64,000 nt of DNA, taken from NCBI GenBank assembly GCA_000611775.1, contig KK106981.1, positions 880,162-944,161 of the forward strand, written 5' to 3'. The DNA is from Umbilicaria muhlenbergii. Its lineage: Eukaryota > Ascomycota > Lecanoromycetes > Umbilicariales > Umbilicariaceae. A program made the position numbers and the translations under genes. Positions within the stretch are counted from its first letter, which is position 1; every line of letters begins with the position of its first letter. Positions 10,767 to 21,500 of this stretch are shown here, in pieces. A model generated the notes under the pieces. The model was not told where the DNA came from, ran no database searches, and worked only from the letters and a program-made list of their open reading frames with translations.

Positions 10767-11448
10767 TCAGTCACCAGTGTCAACCTCGCTAGGACCAGGT
10801 TAGCACCCGTCATCGGGAGATCAATGATAGGCATGACTTACAGATCCAACTGAACGCCATTACTAACTCCATAATCCTCCAAAGTAAGCTGGTCCTTGAA
10901 CGGTCGCTCGCCCTGGCGCTTCAACATAATCTCGTGTGGCTCCCGTCCGATACGTGCAGCGACTTGTGCCTTGAAGAGTTCTGTCCCACGGCGGTCAGTG
11001 CTTCAGAATACAAATAATATACGAGTGAGGACTTACTGATCGGATCTGAGGCGAGACAAGGTATCGCAGCCTTTGTCCCCAGCCGGTCATTGACATGGAC
11101 AATAATCATGGGCTCCCCGGTCGGCGCAGGAGCGGCCTTCTTCTCTTTCTTCTCCTTTTTCGGCTTTTCAGCAGCCTGTGGCTCGCTGATCGCCTCGGCG
11201 GCTTTCTCGCGCACAGGCGAGCGTGGTCGTGGCCTATCTCGCTCGCGATATCCTCTCTCTAATCTCTTCTCGTCCTCCCCATCGCGCCTGTCTTCGTCCC
11301 TTCGCTTCTCCTTCCACTTGAAGCCACCAGTACGTGGCTTGGGTCGGTCGTCATCGCGTCTTCGTCGCGGCGACTGTGAGCGACTTCTTCGCTGTTCTTC
11401 GCGACGTGGCGGAGGTGATCTTGATCTTGATCGAGAGTCCGGCATCAT
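10767..11448 (-). CDS. HUB1: HUB1/UBL5-type ubiquitin-like splicing modifier with RS-rich N-terminal extension
   Basis: Three exons (11448-11037, 10980-10842, 10788-10767) give 190 residues. The last 75 or so residues match the Hub1/UBL5 fold: MIIVHVNDRLGTKAAIPCLA, then LFKAQVAARIG, then LEDYGVSNGVQLDL. Hub1 binds the spliceosomal protein Snu66 non-covalently and affects 5' splice-site choice. Ahead of the domain lies a highly charged extension of about 115 residues, rich in Arg-Ser and Arg-Asp (RSRSRSPPPRREEQRRSRSQ), then a Lys-rich linker. Such RS/RD stretches occur in SR splicing factors and fit a nuclear splicing role. Reading through the last donor (GTAAGT) would stop at once; splicing to the CCTAG acceptor adds LEVDTGD, which I prefer because a good branch site (GCTAACC) is present. 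Hub1 in yeasts is about 73 residues without this extension. Confidence 0.85.
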
Positions 11449-11968
11449 GTGTTGATTTGCGAGAGTCGAGCCTGGCTCGGCTGGGCAGTGGCGCATGATC
11501 ACTTCGGTCGGCGGCAGCGCTAATCAAGCGTGGGGTCGGAAGATCAGCCACCGATTGGCCCGTTGCCTAGTACCGAAATGCATAGTCTACGATTGCCATC
11601 GAACGTCGTAGCACAACACTGATTGGAATCAGTTCCTGGAGCACTCCTGGTGTGGTTGTGCAAAGTTTGCTTCAGATTAACCGCGCTGGAGTGGTTGTGA
11701 TTGATGTTGAAGGATACTAGGGCAAGAAGGTCTTCAGACGTGCATGTGTTGACGGATATTAGGGAGAGATGTATGCATATTGACCTGGCAGATCAATATA
11801 AACAATGCCCATGAATCCACTCTCACATCTCTGAGGCGCCTCAAGTGCGCATATACATCAATGTGTTATGACACGACGTCCGACTATATACCAAGTTGCG
11901 CCAAATCCGGCGAATATACCGCTTCGAGCTGAATCAGGTATATGTCTTCGTCTCGAATAAAGTTGATA
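11449..11968. other. Intergenic region between HUB1 and COG7-like genes
   Basis: About 520 bases with no supported gene. It includes the upstream region of the HUB1-like gene and the 3' end of the COG7-like gene. Confidence 0.4.
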
Positions 11969-13027
11969 TCAATCCAAATAGATCTCATCCCTCAACCTCC
12001 TCAAAAAGCTCGGCCCGCTCCCGCCTCCTCCCTCGCCGCCCGTCCTACTAGCGCTCCGCTCGATCTCAGTTGACGGCCTTCCGGCGCGCGGTTGAGAAAC
12101 TGCGAACGCGCTTCTAGCATTGCCGGCGTTTCGGGAACTCTCCTGTTGCTGCTGTCTTTTCGTTTCTTCATCGTCTATCATCTTGGCCAAGCCGTCTACG
12201 AACTTCATCCGCGCGCGCTCCTCCGCCGTACCTTTCCATACGGTAGCCAAATCCCTCAACTCTTCAACCCGAAGGCGCGCTTTTTCGACGCCGGGACCGC
12301 TAGGGTCGGAGTGTAGGAGGTTGTTGATCTCTTCGCGAAACTTCCGGACTGCTTCTTGGCCTTTTTCTTCTTGGCTGGGAGAGGCGGCGGGGTCGGGGGC
12401 GGATACGGAGATTAGAGAGGAAGGGAGGGAGAGGGTGGAGGTGGTGAGGGAGGGGGGGAGGGGCCAGGACATGGCGAGGTCGAAGGTGTGGATTACGGCG
12501 TCCAGGCGTTGGCGGACGAGGGTAAGGGTGCGGAGGCGGGAGATTGGTGTAGGCTCGGATTGAGGGGTTGAGTTGTCTGCATCATTGAGCTGGTTGGGAA
12601 GGTTTAGTGCCTCAGGCGCGTTCACGGTCGCTTGTTCGTTGCTTGAAGTGATAGTGAGGCCATCTGGCACAAACTTGGAGATGTCTTGTTGTAAGCCTTC
12701 TGTCAGTGCTTCGGTGAGGGAGATGGCTTCGCCGCGAAGGACTTCGACTTCGTAGGCTAGGCGGCTACCGCTGCGGAGAATGTCGTCTGTGAGTTGGGTG
12801 AGGGTGTCGGAGAGACGGGAGGTTTGTGCGCTGAGCTGGGAGATGTGGCTTTGGGTTTGGGTTGCTAGTTCTGAGAGTGACAAGGCTTGTGGTGATTGCT
12901 TTGTTGTGGAGAGGGCGAGTGGCGGGAGTGTGGAGTTGAGGTAGGCGGTCGGGTCAAAGGTGGGGGAGAGGAAAGGCTGAATGATAGGATCGGCGACGTG
13001 CATGGATTTGGGTTTGGTGGAGGTCAT
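11969..13027 (-). CDS. COG7: Conserved oligomeric Golgi complex subunit 7-like protein
   Basis: A single exon of 352 residues from the ATG at 13027. After a short leader the protein reads FLSPTFDPTAYLNSTLPPL and then QLSAQTSRLSDTLTQLTDDI with RSGSRLAYEVEVLRGEA. This is the arrangement I associate with the N-terminal helical region of fungal COG7, a subunit of the tether that recaptures vesicles during intra-Golgi retrograde transport. The C-terminal end SFLRRLRDEIYLD also fits the short fungal versions. Fungal COG7 is far shorter than the animal protein of about 770 residues. A Gln-rich and Ser-rich segment precedes the end. The assignment is from remembered family features, so an alternative vesicle-tether subunit cannot be excluded. 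Confidence 0.65.
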   Translation of the reverse strand: MTSTKPKSMHVADPIIQPFLSPTFDPTAYLNSTLPPLALSTTKQSPQALSLSELATQTQSHISQLSAQTSRLSDTLTQLTDDILRSGSRLAYEVEVLRGEAISLTEALTEGLQQDISKFVPDGLTITSSNEQATVNAPEALNLPNQLNDADNSTPQSEPTPISRLRTLTLVRQRLDAVIHTFDLAMSWPLPPSLTTSTLSLPSSLISVSAPDPAASPSQEEKGQEAVRKFREEINNLLHSDPSGPGVEKARLRVEELRDLATVWKGTAEERARMKFVDGLAKMIDDEETKRQQQQESSRNAGNARSAFAVSQPRAGRPSTEIERSASRTGGEGGGGSGPSFLRRLRDEIYLD

Positions 13028-13634
13028 GGTGGTGTAAGGAGTGTGGCGCAATGAAGTCTGTTCACATGAGGGAGTAAGGTAGGAAGGAAAGACCGCGACA
13101 GGTGCCGAGGGATGCTTCAGCCTCCGAGCGGAGAGCTCCAGGCTTCTCGGGCATTGGCTTTAACTGGCAGAGGGTGGCAGCTGCTAGCAGCGGGCGCTAA
13201 GATAAGGCAACCCTATCGACAGCTTGGGCCCGTTTCGAGCCCTGCTGCCTTAAAATCGTGCTGGAAACTTGGAGGGGCGATTTCCAGCTGGTGCCAGATG
13301 AATGCACGAACCTCACGCCTTGTAGAGCCGCGCTCTCACTGGACTTGGACTGACTCACTCTCCTCTCTGCAAGTTCCAGAATGCGTGTTGCTTCTTTCAA
13401 CATCTATGCAATGCTTAATTGTACTAGAAGTAGCTTGTCTCACGAGGATGTGTTAATACCTCAAATAGTCGAGCACAGCTGTCTGTAGCCTCATCCTAGC
13501 CACACTTCGTATTTGATAATTTACTACACCACTCACCAACAGTAACGAACTCACGTACTAGACTACTCCCGGCAGACAGAGGTGTTTACGACGCACAGTC
13601 TAGAACATAGCACGCCTGGAGACACACTCCAACC
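13028..13634. other. Divergent promoter region, COG7-like / PARP-UBC
   Basis: About 600 bases between two diverging genes. No gene or clear regulatory motif is supported; it should contain both promoters. Confidence 0.4.
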
Positions 13635-16600
13635 ATGCCTCGCAAGGCCTTCGTCGCTGACCTCAATGAGGCAATAAAGAATCCACGACGAAACCATGTC
13701 TACGATCTCAAGCAGGGTGACGACGATGGCACCTTTACGTTCAAGCACAGCGTACTCGGAGGGAATAGTCCAGAAGTAATCGTTCAGGCACTAATACCAG
13801 GCACGAAAACCCCTGTTCAATACCGGGCTCCTGTGAGCTTTACGACCGAGACCCTCTACTAACGCAGAATAGATGTATCCGAATACCCATCTTCCCACCA
13901 GTACTTTGTCTACACTACCTCCGAGAATGTCCCTCGTTCAATCAATGCGGCCTTAGGCGATCCTAGCATTTTCGAGGGTATGAAGGTGGGTCCCATGCTT
14001 TTAAAGGTGGCCAAGTTGCTCGACAAAGCCGTTGCGGGTTCCCAACAGAACCCTGTCAATCTGGATGATGATCCTATGGACGTTGATGAACACGAAGAGC
14101 AAGAGATCGAAGACTGGGAAGCAGAAGAAGACGAGGCAGACGATACCGGATCCGAAGAAGATTGGTCACCCAGACCATCTCAACACCTCTCACACGGCAC
14201 TCGTACACCTCAAGGACAAACAACGGATAAATCTGCCGTGTCAGGACTCAATAGTAGAATCCGAGAAGATCTTCGTGCTGTCAAAGAAGCTGGGTTCCGC
14301 GTTGGTCGTATTGGTGGACTCATGAACAATGCACGGGACTTCTTCGTTACCGTCTCCTGCCGGATCGCAAAGCTGGGTATATCAGAAGAAGCCATGCAAG
14401 CATGGCACTTGGATCGAAGCCAATATATCATCTTCCTCATTCATTACACCGCTGGTTATCGAACTCTGGAACGTCTCACTGCGGAGGAGGCGTATCATAG
14501 CCGGGGTAGCGTCCACATGCGCGTTGGAGTAAGCCAACGGTATAAGATTACACTTACACAGGCAATAGACGCTTTTAGCCAAGTCAAGGACATGGACAAG
14601 AAGGAAAAGGAGAAGGCGAACGAGCATGAAACCAAGGTGGAGATACCCGAAGTACCGGAGCAAGGAGAACTTCACGGACTCTTCATCGGCCGACCTCTAG
14701 ATGAGCTATTGAACGACCGTCTCGTCATCCTGTTGAGATACAGGATAGCTATGGGTTTTCCCTGGAGTGGTGCGGAGGAATTCTATAACGACAACCAAGG
14801 CCGTAACCTTGCAGAGACCGATACAATTGACAACAAGTACTGGTATGAGGAAAAGACAAACAGTCTCTTACCTCATCTGGTCACGGCAGACCATCTGACC
14901 GAAACCTCTAAGAATCCATCGTTCCCGTTACTGGGCATGCAGTTCGTTCTCCGTCACCTGGTTCGATGCACCGAGTTCTGCCTGGTATGCCACTGCAAGG
15001 TTGAGGCAGATTTCGAAGCTCTGAAACCATATGTCTGTTCTAAGCCATTGTGTCTATATCAGTACATGGCGTTAGGATTTGGCCCAAGCATCGAGTACGA
15101 GATTCTATCTCAGCCCTGGGTGGTCGATCTTTTGATTTCCTTTTGTTATGCAAGCGCGTCGAACAATCGTCTCAAGAGTTTTCCGACCGGCATGGGCTTA
15201 ACGATACCTCAGCCATCAATTTCACCCAACGATTGGCTTGCCGACACCGCACCAATGCCGCCGAGTCGACGTGGCAATCACTCTGGGTGGCCTGGCTATG
15301 TTGGTAGTAGAGTGGCAAGCCAGAATCAAGCCGCTGGCGTAAGGAAACGACACAAAGCATCATTCGACCGCCGAAGTAGAGACATCATCTTTGGAGCCGG
15401 TGAAACCCCGCTCAAAACAGGAGACTGGGTGAAGTTCCACATGCCTGGGCATCCCGAGGATGGACAACATTGTAGGGTAATGGAGACATACTATCCGAAA
15501 GTTCGCCTTGGCTCTCCAGTGATGCGATCTCCCCCTGACATCTTCACTGCGGCCCTACAGCAGTACGGTGTGCCACTTTCTAGGCCACAATCCTTGACAC
15601 CCGCTGCTACACCACCCCCCCAGTCTAATGTTGAATCGCCTCCATATCCAGATGTTGAGTTCGACATCTACAACCAACATTTTGACGACCTTGACGACAT
15701 TATGAAACAACACTCGATATGCAGTTTACTGGACACGCTCCCGAGTGTCAAAGAGATGAGAGAATATCTGCAAGCCAACAAGGAGCTCTCGCTCAGGACT
15801 TGGGCGGAGCGGATTTCTCCTGCAGCATTGGGCGTTCTCCGCTGGATCATTGCCTCCGACAGGTCTTGCATTGTCCAGGTCGATAATATCAATCTTGATG
15901 GAGAGATATGCAATTCAGAAGAACGAGTATCCGGAATGAACCAGTGGATGCAGTTCCGATTCGCCCAAGGAGCGCCAGACAAAGAGCAGCGATTCATCAA
16001 ATCAGTCCGCGAAGCCTCGGATCGGCTGAAACTGCAGTTTCCCACAATCTTTGCATGGCATGGGAGCCCGGTGTACAACTGGCATGGAATCGTCCGAGAG
16101 GGTTTACACTTTCAAGACACCCTCCACGGCCGCGCATTCGGCAATGGTGTCTATCACTCCCTGCAATGCGGGACTAGTATTGGGTACTCCATTGGACACA
16201 TTCCCGCTTCTCGTGATGGCTCTGCCTCGTATATGTGGCCTCAAAGTCGGTTGAAAATATCACAAGCCATGGCTCTGAATGAGATTGTCAATGCACCGGA
16301 CGAGTTCGTCAACAAAAACCCTCATCTGGTTGTTGCTCAATTGGACTGGATACAAACCCGTTATCTGTTTGTCAAATGCAACATGGGTTCCCAGGCGGCG
16401 CTTGTAGAGAAAGACCCCACCGAGATCTTCGAGCAAGATCCAGCATACACCCCGACTGGAGTGGAGGGTGCGAGAGTGGTCATTCCCATCACGGCTGTCA
16501 GCAAATCAAGGAGACCGCCTGAGGCAGCAGGCATCAAGAGCGGACATAAGAAAATCAAGCTGGCGAATTCAGACCCCGGTATGGAAACACTCCTGAGCGA

Positions 16601-17437
16601 TGATACTGACGCCGAGGATGTCGAAATATTCTTCTCCGATGACGACGACCTAGCTCCATTCGAACAGACTATGACCACGGCTGGCAAAGGTAAAGGCCCC
16701 ATGGACTCGTCGACGAAAAAAGTGGCAGAGGCTCCCAAGACAGACTTTGTGCCAGGTACACTGGATCACTCGACTCTACCGTTGATTCAGCCACCTGCAT
16801 ATGCAACTACATCGGCTTCCAAAACGTTGCAGCGCGAGCTGACAGCGTCTCTCAAGGTCCAGAACACGCTTCCATCCCATGAGCTCGGGTGGTATATCAA
16901 CCCGGAGCTCATCAGCAATGTTTACCAGTGGATCGTGGAGCTGCATTCTTTCGAGCCACACTTGCCTCTGGCAAAGGACATGAAGGGCCGGAACCTCAAG
17001 AGCGTAGTGCTGGAGATCCGCTTCGGGAAAGATTACCCCATCAGCCCACCCTTCGTGCGGGTGATCCGCCCCCGGTTCCTGACGTACATGGCGGGTGGAG
17101 GCGGACATGTCACGGCGGGTGGGGCATTGTGTATGGAGCTCCTGACGAACTCGGGATGGAGCGCGGTCAACAACATCGAATCAGTCCTGTTGCAAGTGAG
17201 GCTGGCGATTTCATCCAGCGAACCTCGACCGGCACGGCTGGAGCCTGGGGCGGCGCGGGATTACGGAGTGGGGGAGGCGGTGGAAGCGTTCGTTCGGGCG
17301 TGCCAGCACCACGGGGTGAGACCGAAGAGACGATCGACCCCACGTATGAGCATGCAGACTGACTTGATTCACAGTGGGAAGTGCCCAAGGATTTCTATGC
17401 ATTCAACACGGCGAGCGAGTCGAGTCTCGCCAACTAG
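13635..17437 (+). CDS. PARP-like ADP-ribosyltransferase fused to a C-terminal E2 (UBC) domain
   Basis: The preferred model has three exons (13635-13800, 13873-17315, 17375-17437), 1223 residues. An acidic stretch (about residues 125-160) precedes a long helical middle. The PARP catalytic region lies around residues 690-910. It has the NAD-binding His in FAWHGSPVYNWHGIVREGL (His785) and the Tyr in AFGNGVYHSL (Tyr816); the last strand reads TRYLFVKCNM, as in mono-ADP-ribosyltransferases of the PARP6/8/16 group, not the H-Y-E type. Residues about 1035-1223 form a UBE2Q-like E2 fold with catalytic Cys1142 in GGALCMELLTNSGWS. The end WEVPKDFYAFNTASESSLAN comes from the last exon. The protein could join ADP-ribosylation with ubiquitin transfer; this coupling is inference. 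I recall similar PARP-UBC fusions in other filamentous fungi. Intron 1 is uncertain: see the separate finding. Confidence 0.88.
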
Positions 17438-18584
17438 GCTTGCCTGCTGACGGGATCAATCGGCGAGTTTGTCAGTGAGGGAGGGAGGTCTTGGCGCTTA
17501 CCAATCTGATAGCCTTCCTTCGGTGGCTGATGGTCATGGAAACATTTCGCATTTCGGCGGGAAAAGTGTTTCGATCTTGTTGCATGGCCTATTTAGAAAG
17601 AAGCACTACCTCAGGTAAGGACTTGGTTAGCATGTCGGTAAACCTGCCTTAACCATGTTTGCCCAGCTGTGCATCCTCGGCCAGACAAGAGAAGGGATGA
17701 AGAAAAAGGGAAAAGGGAAAAGGGAAAAAGGTGGAATGGAAGCACGGTCGGAGAACACGGCGCCTAACTCCGTCATGTCCGCCGCATCGGGATGCACAAC
17801 CAAGCGACCTTGAACCTTAAAGATAAGCGGACCTTACCGTGCTTACCTGACTGCCCCGTGTGCGCCTTCGCTCTCAGCCTAGCAGCCTTATGCATCGTTT
17901 GACTCACTTTCGTGACTCGTCCCTCTTTTTGCGAATCAGCAAATAGCCAGCAAAGCTTCTCGGCGCCAATGCACGCAACGTCTGTTTGGCTATTGGCTCC
18001 CTGCTTGAAGATGAGTCTGAACAGTCGGTCTGACGACCTACGGGATGAAGAGTCAGCGTGGGCCCCTCACGCACATGCGCCATGGCGATACCGCTGCCTT
18101 AACTCCCTTCCTGGCCCAAGTCCCTGCCTTGCCGATCCCGACAGGGTCCGCGTTGAACGTGAAGAACTTTTCGGTTGAATGACCATCTGGTGACGTGAGG
18201 CTAACGCTATCTAACTGCGAGGCACCATGATACGACTACCTTCGACGAATTGTGTGCCCCTCATCCCCTTACAAATCCATTCCCCACTGTCCTTCGCCCG
18301 GGCTTACCATAAAAAGCCAACGGTAGAAGAACTCGCTGTTTCTTCATACCGTTTTATTTTCTCTGTTTCCTATCTTTCCGCTGCTGCACCTGCACGTACA
18401 ATCTGTTTGTTCCTCTCCCTTTCCTAGAACATATAGCAGCAGGTTTCTCAATTGACCAATTGACCCGTGGCTGCCGTGCAGGAGAACCCCCAACAGCCTG
18501 AATCACTGATAGGCACTCAATCAAGATGTGGGGCCAAACGCCTGAAGAGTGCTACCGGCGTCGCTGTGTAAATGGAGGTGAGCA
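17438..18584. other. Intergenic region upstream of the ABC transporter
   Basis: About 1.15 kb with no supported gene. A short A/G run of GGGAAAA units lies at 17708-17730. The segment 18230-18430 is CT-rich and probably belongs to the promoter or leader of the transporter gene. Confidence 0.45.
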
Positions 18585-21500
18585 ATGGCCTCCAATTCCT
18601 TGGACGCTACAAAAGATAATCTGACTCTGGCCCTGTCAGGTGATTCTGCCGCTGCAAACATCCACAACCTTGATCAACATGGAAAGCGGGCATACGGGGA
18701 CGAGGAGCCCCGGCATGACACAACCGTCTCGTCGACTGCGGTCCCTAGTCCAGACACCGCGTCAGAGGTCGACGGAACATGGGGCGAGCGGGATGTCGGA
18801 GGACCTGTCAACCTTCGCATGGCCATGGAGGATTATGAGGCGCTGCGGAGGGAATTGACAACCCTGAGTAAGACGCAGTCGAGGTCGAGTGCCAGACCGG
18901 ACGGCAGGAGACTTTCAAGCGTTCTCACGAGTCAAAGTAGAAAGAGCAAAGCCACAATAGCGAGGACACGAGCCTCAACGCGGGCGAGCGCCACGGATTC
19001 AGATGACGACCTCGAAGCTGGGGATGCCCAAGGCGCGGCCGATCAGGAGACTGATTTCGAGTTGGGCAGTTTCATGAAGGAAGGCCATTTTGAGAAGAGG
19101 ACCGAGGCTGGAGAGTCTGCCAAGAAAGTTGGAGTCGTGTATAAGAACCTCACAGTCAAGGGCGTTGGGAGCAAGGCGACCTTTGTTCGGACGCTACCAG
19201 ATGCGATACTAGGGACCTTCGGGCTTGATCTCTATCACATCCTCTCAGGCTATATACCCGCCCTGAGGCTTGGTAAACAGGGGCAGACAAGAGATCTAAT
19301 ACACGATTTCACGGGAGTAGTCAGAGATGGGGAGATGATGCTTGTGCTTGGCCGTCCCGGATCTGGCTGTACCACATTCCTCAAAGCTATTGCAAATGAG
19401 CGAGCTTCATATGCAGAGGTGACTGGAGACGTCCATTACGGCGGTATCTCAGCAGCAGAGCAGCTTAGGCACTATCGTGGCGAGGTCAACTACAACCCAG
19501 AAGATGATCAGCATCTGCCTACCCTAAACGTATGGCAAACATTGAGATTCTCGTTATTGAACAAGACGAGGAAGCGATCAAAGGGCGAAATCGATGTCAT
19601 AATTGCCGCGCTGCTCAGGATGTTCGGAATCAGCCACACTAGCTATACGTTGGTGGGAAACGAATATGTGCGAGGTGTTTCTGGTGGGGAGAGAAAGCGT
19701 GTCTCAATTGCGGAGACATTAGCCACGAAGTCCACTGTGGTGTGTTGGTGTGTAATTTCAGCTACCGGAGACCGTCAGAGATCATGACTAACGTGCAACA
19801 GGGACAACTCGACCAGGGGGCTTGACGCAAGCACAGCCCTAGACTACGCAAATTCTTTAAGAGTGATGACGGATGTCAGTGACCGTACCACCCTTGTGAC
19901 GCTATACCAGGCCGGAGAAGGTATCTACCAGCTCATGGACAAGGTTCTTGTCATCGAGGACGGCCGCATGATCTTCCAAGGACCAGCTGGTGAAGCCAAA
20001 CAATATTTCCAGGACCTCGGCTTCTACTGCCCAGACCGGCAAACGGCGGCGGACTTCTTAACCTCCGTAAGTGATCCTACCGAAAGACGGTTTCGCGAGG
20101 GTTACGAGGACAAAGCACCGAGGACCCCCGAAGGTCTCGAGAAAGCGTTCAAGAATAGCGAGAACTATAAGAGGGTGCTCGCTGATGTTGAAGACTATGA
20201 GAAAGAGCTTGAAAAGACGGAGCATGCGGATGCGAGAATGTTTAAGCAGAGTGTGAAGGAGCAGAAATCAAAGACTGTGTCGAAGAAGTCGAGCTATACC
20301 GTGAGCTATCTACGGCAGGTCATGGTAAGAACCCTACATGAATATCCTTTCGGTTACTAATACTGAGTCAAAACTAGGCTTGTACCCAGCGCGAATTCTG
20401 GCTCCTTCTCGGTGACAAAACAAGTTTGTATACCAAGTTCTTCATCATCATTTCCAACGGTCTGATAGTGGGATCTTTATGTAAGTAACATGACTCGTCA
20501 ACCCACAGCATCCCAATTCTTGGGGAAGCCTCCCGGTCTGTGGACTAAGAAAACAAAGGCTGACGTTTGTCGCATCGAAGTCTACGGTCAACCACTCAAT
20601 ACTGAAGGCGCCTTCTCTCGTGGTGGAACGGCTTTCTTTTCTATCCTCTTCCTTGGCTGGCTCCAGCTTACTGAACTGATGAAGGCCGTCTCTGGGCGCG
20701 TCGTCATTGCCCGGCATAAGGAGTATGCATTCTACCGCCCTAGCGCTGTCTCTATTGCTCGGGTCTTGGTCGATTTCCCTGTGCTTCTCGTCGAGGTGAT
20801 AATCTTCTCGATCATCATGTACTTCATGACCGGCCTGGACGTCAATGTCTCGAAGTTCTTCATTTACGCCCTGTTTGTCTACACCACGACGATCTCCATA
20901 ACAGCGCTCTATCGAATGTTCGCCGCAATATCGCCGGAAATTGACACCGCCGTTCGTTTCTCGGGGATCGCCTTGAACTTGCTTATCGTCTACACTGGAT
21001 ATCCGATGCCAAAGCCACAGCTTCTTTCGCAGAAGATTTGGTTCGGTTGGATCTACTACATCAACCCCATCTCGTATGCGTTCGAAGGCGTTTTGACAAA
21101 CGAATTCTCGGGCAGAGTCATGCAGTGTGCGCCAGCACAACTGGTTCCTCAAGGCCCCGGCACTGGCCCTCCATACCAGGGTTGTGCCATCCCTGGAGCG
21201 CAGCTTGGGTCCACCGCCGTCTCCGGCCCAGCGTACCTGGAAACCCAATATGAATAGTGAGTCGACGTGCCATTTTATCTGGACTATATCACTAACAAAC
21301 GCTGCAGCACTCGATCTCACCTGTGGCGCAACTGGGCTGTCGTCATCGCTTTCGCGGTTCTGTACATCCTCATAACAGCCGTCGCTTCCGAGCTCTTCTC
21401 GTTCGTTGGCGGTGGTGGAGGGGCCCTTATCTTTAAGAAATCCAAGAAAGCTAAGCAACAGGTCGCCGCGTCAGCTCCAGCAGCTGATGAGGAAAAAGCG

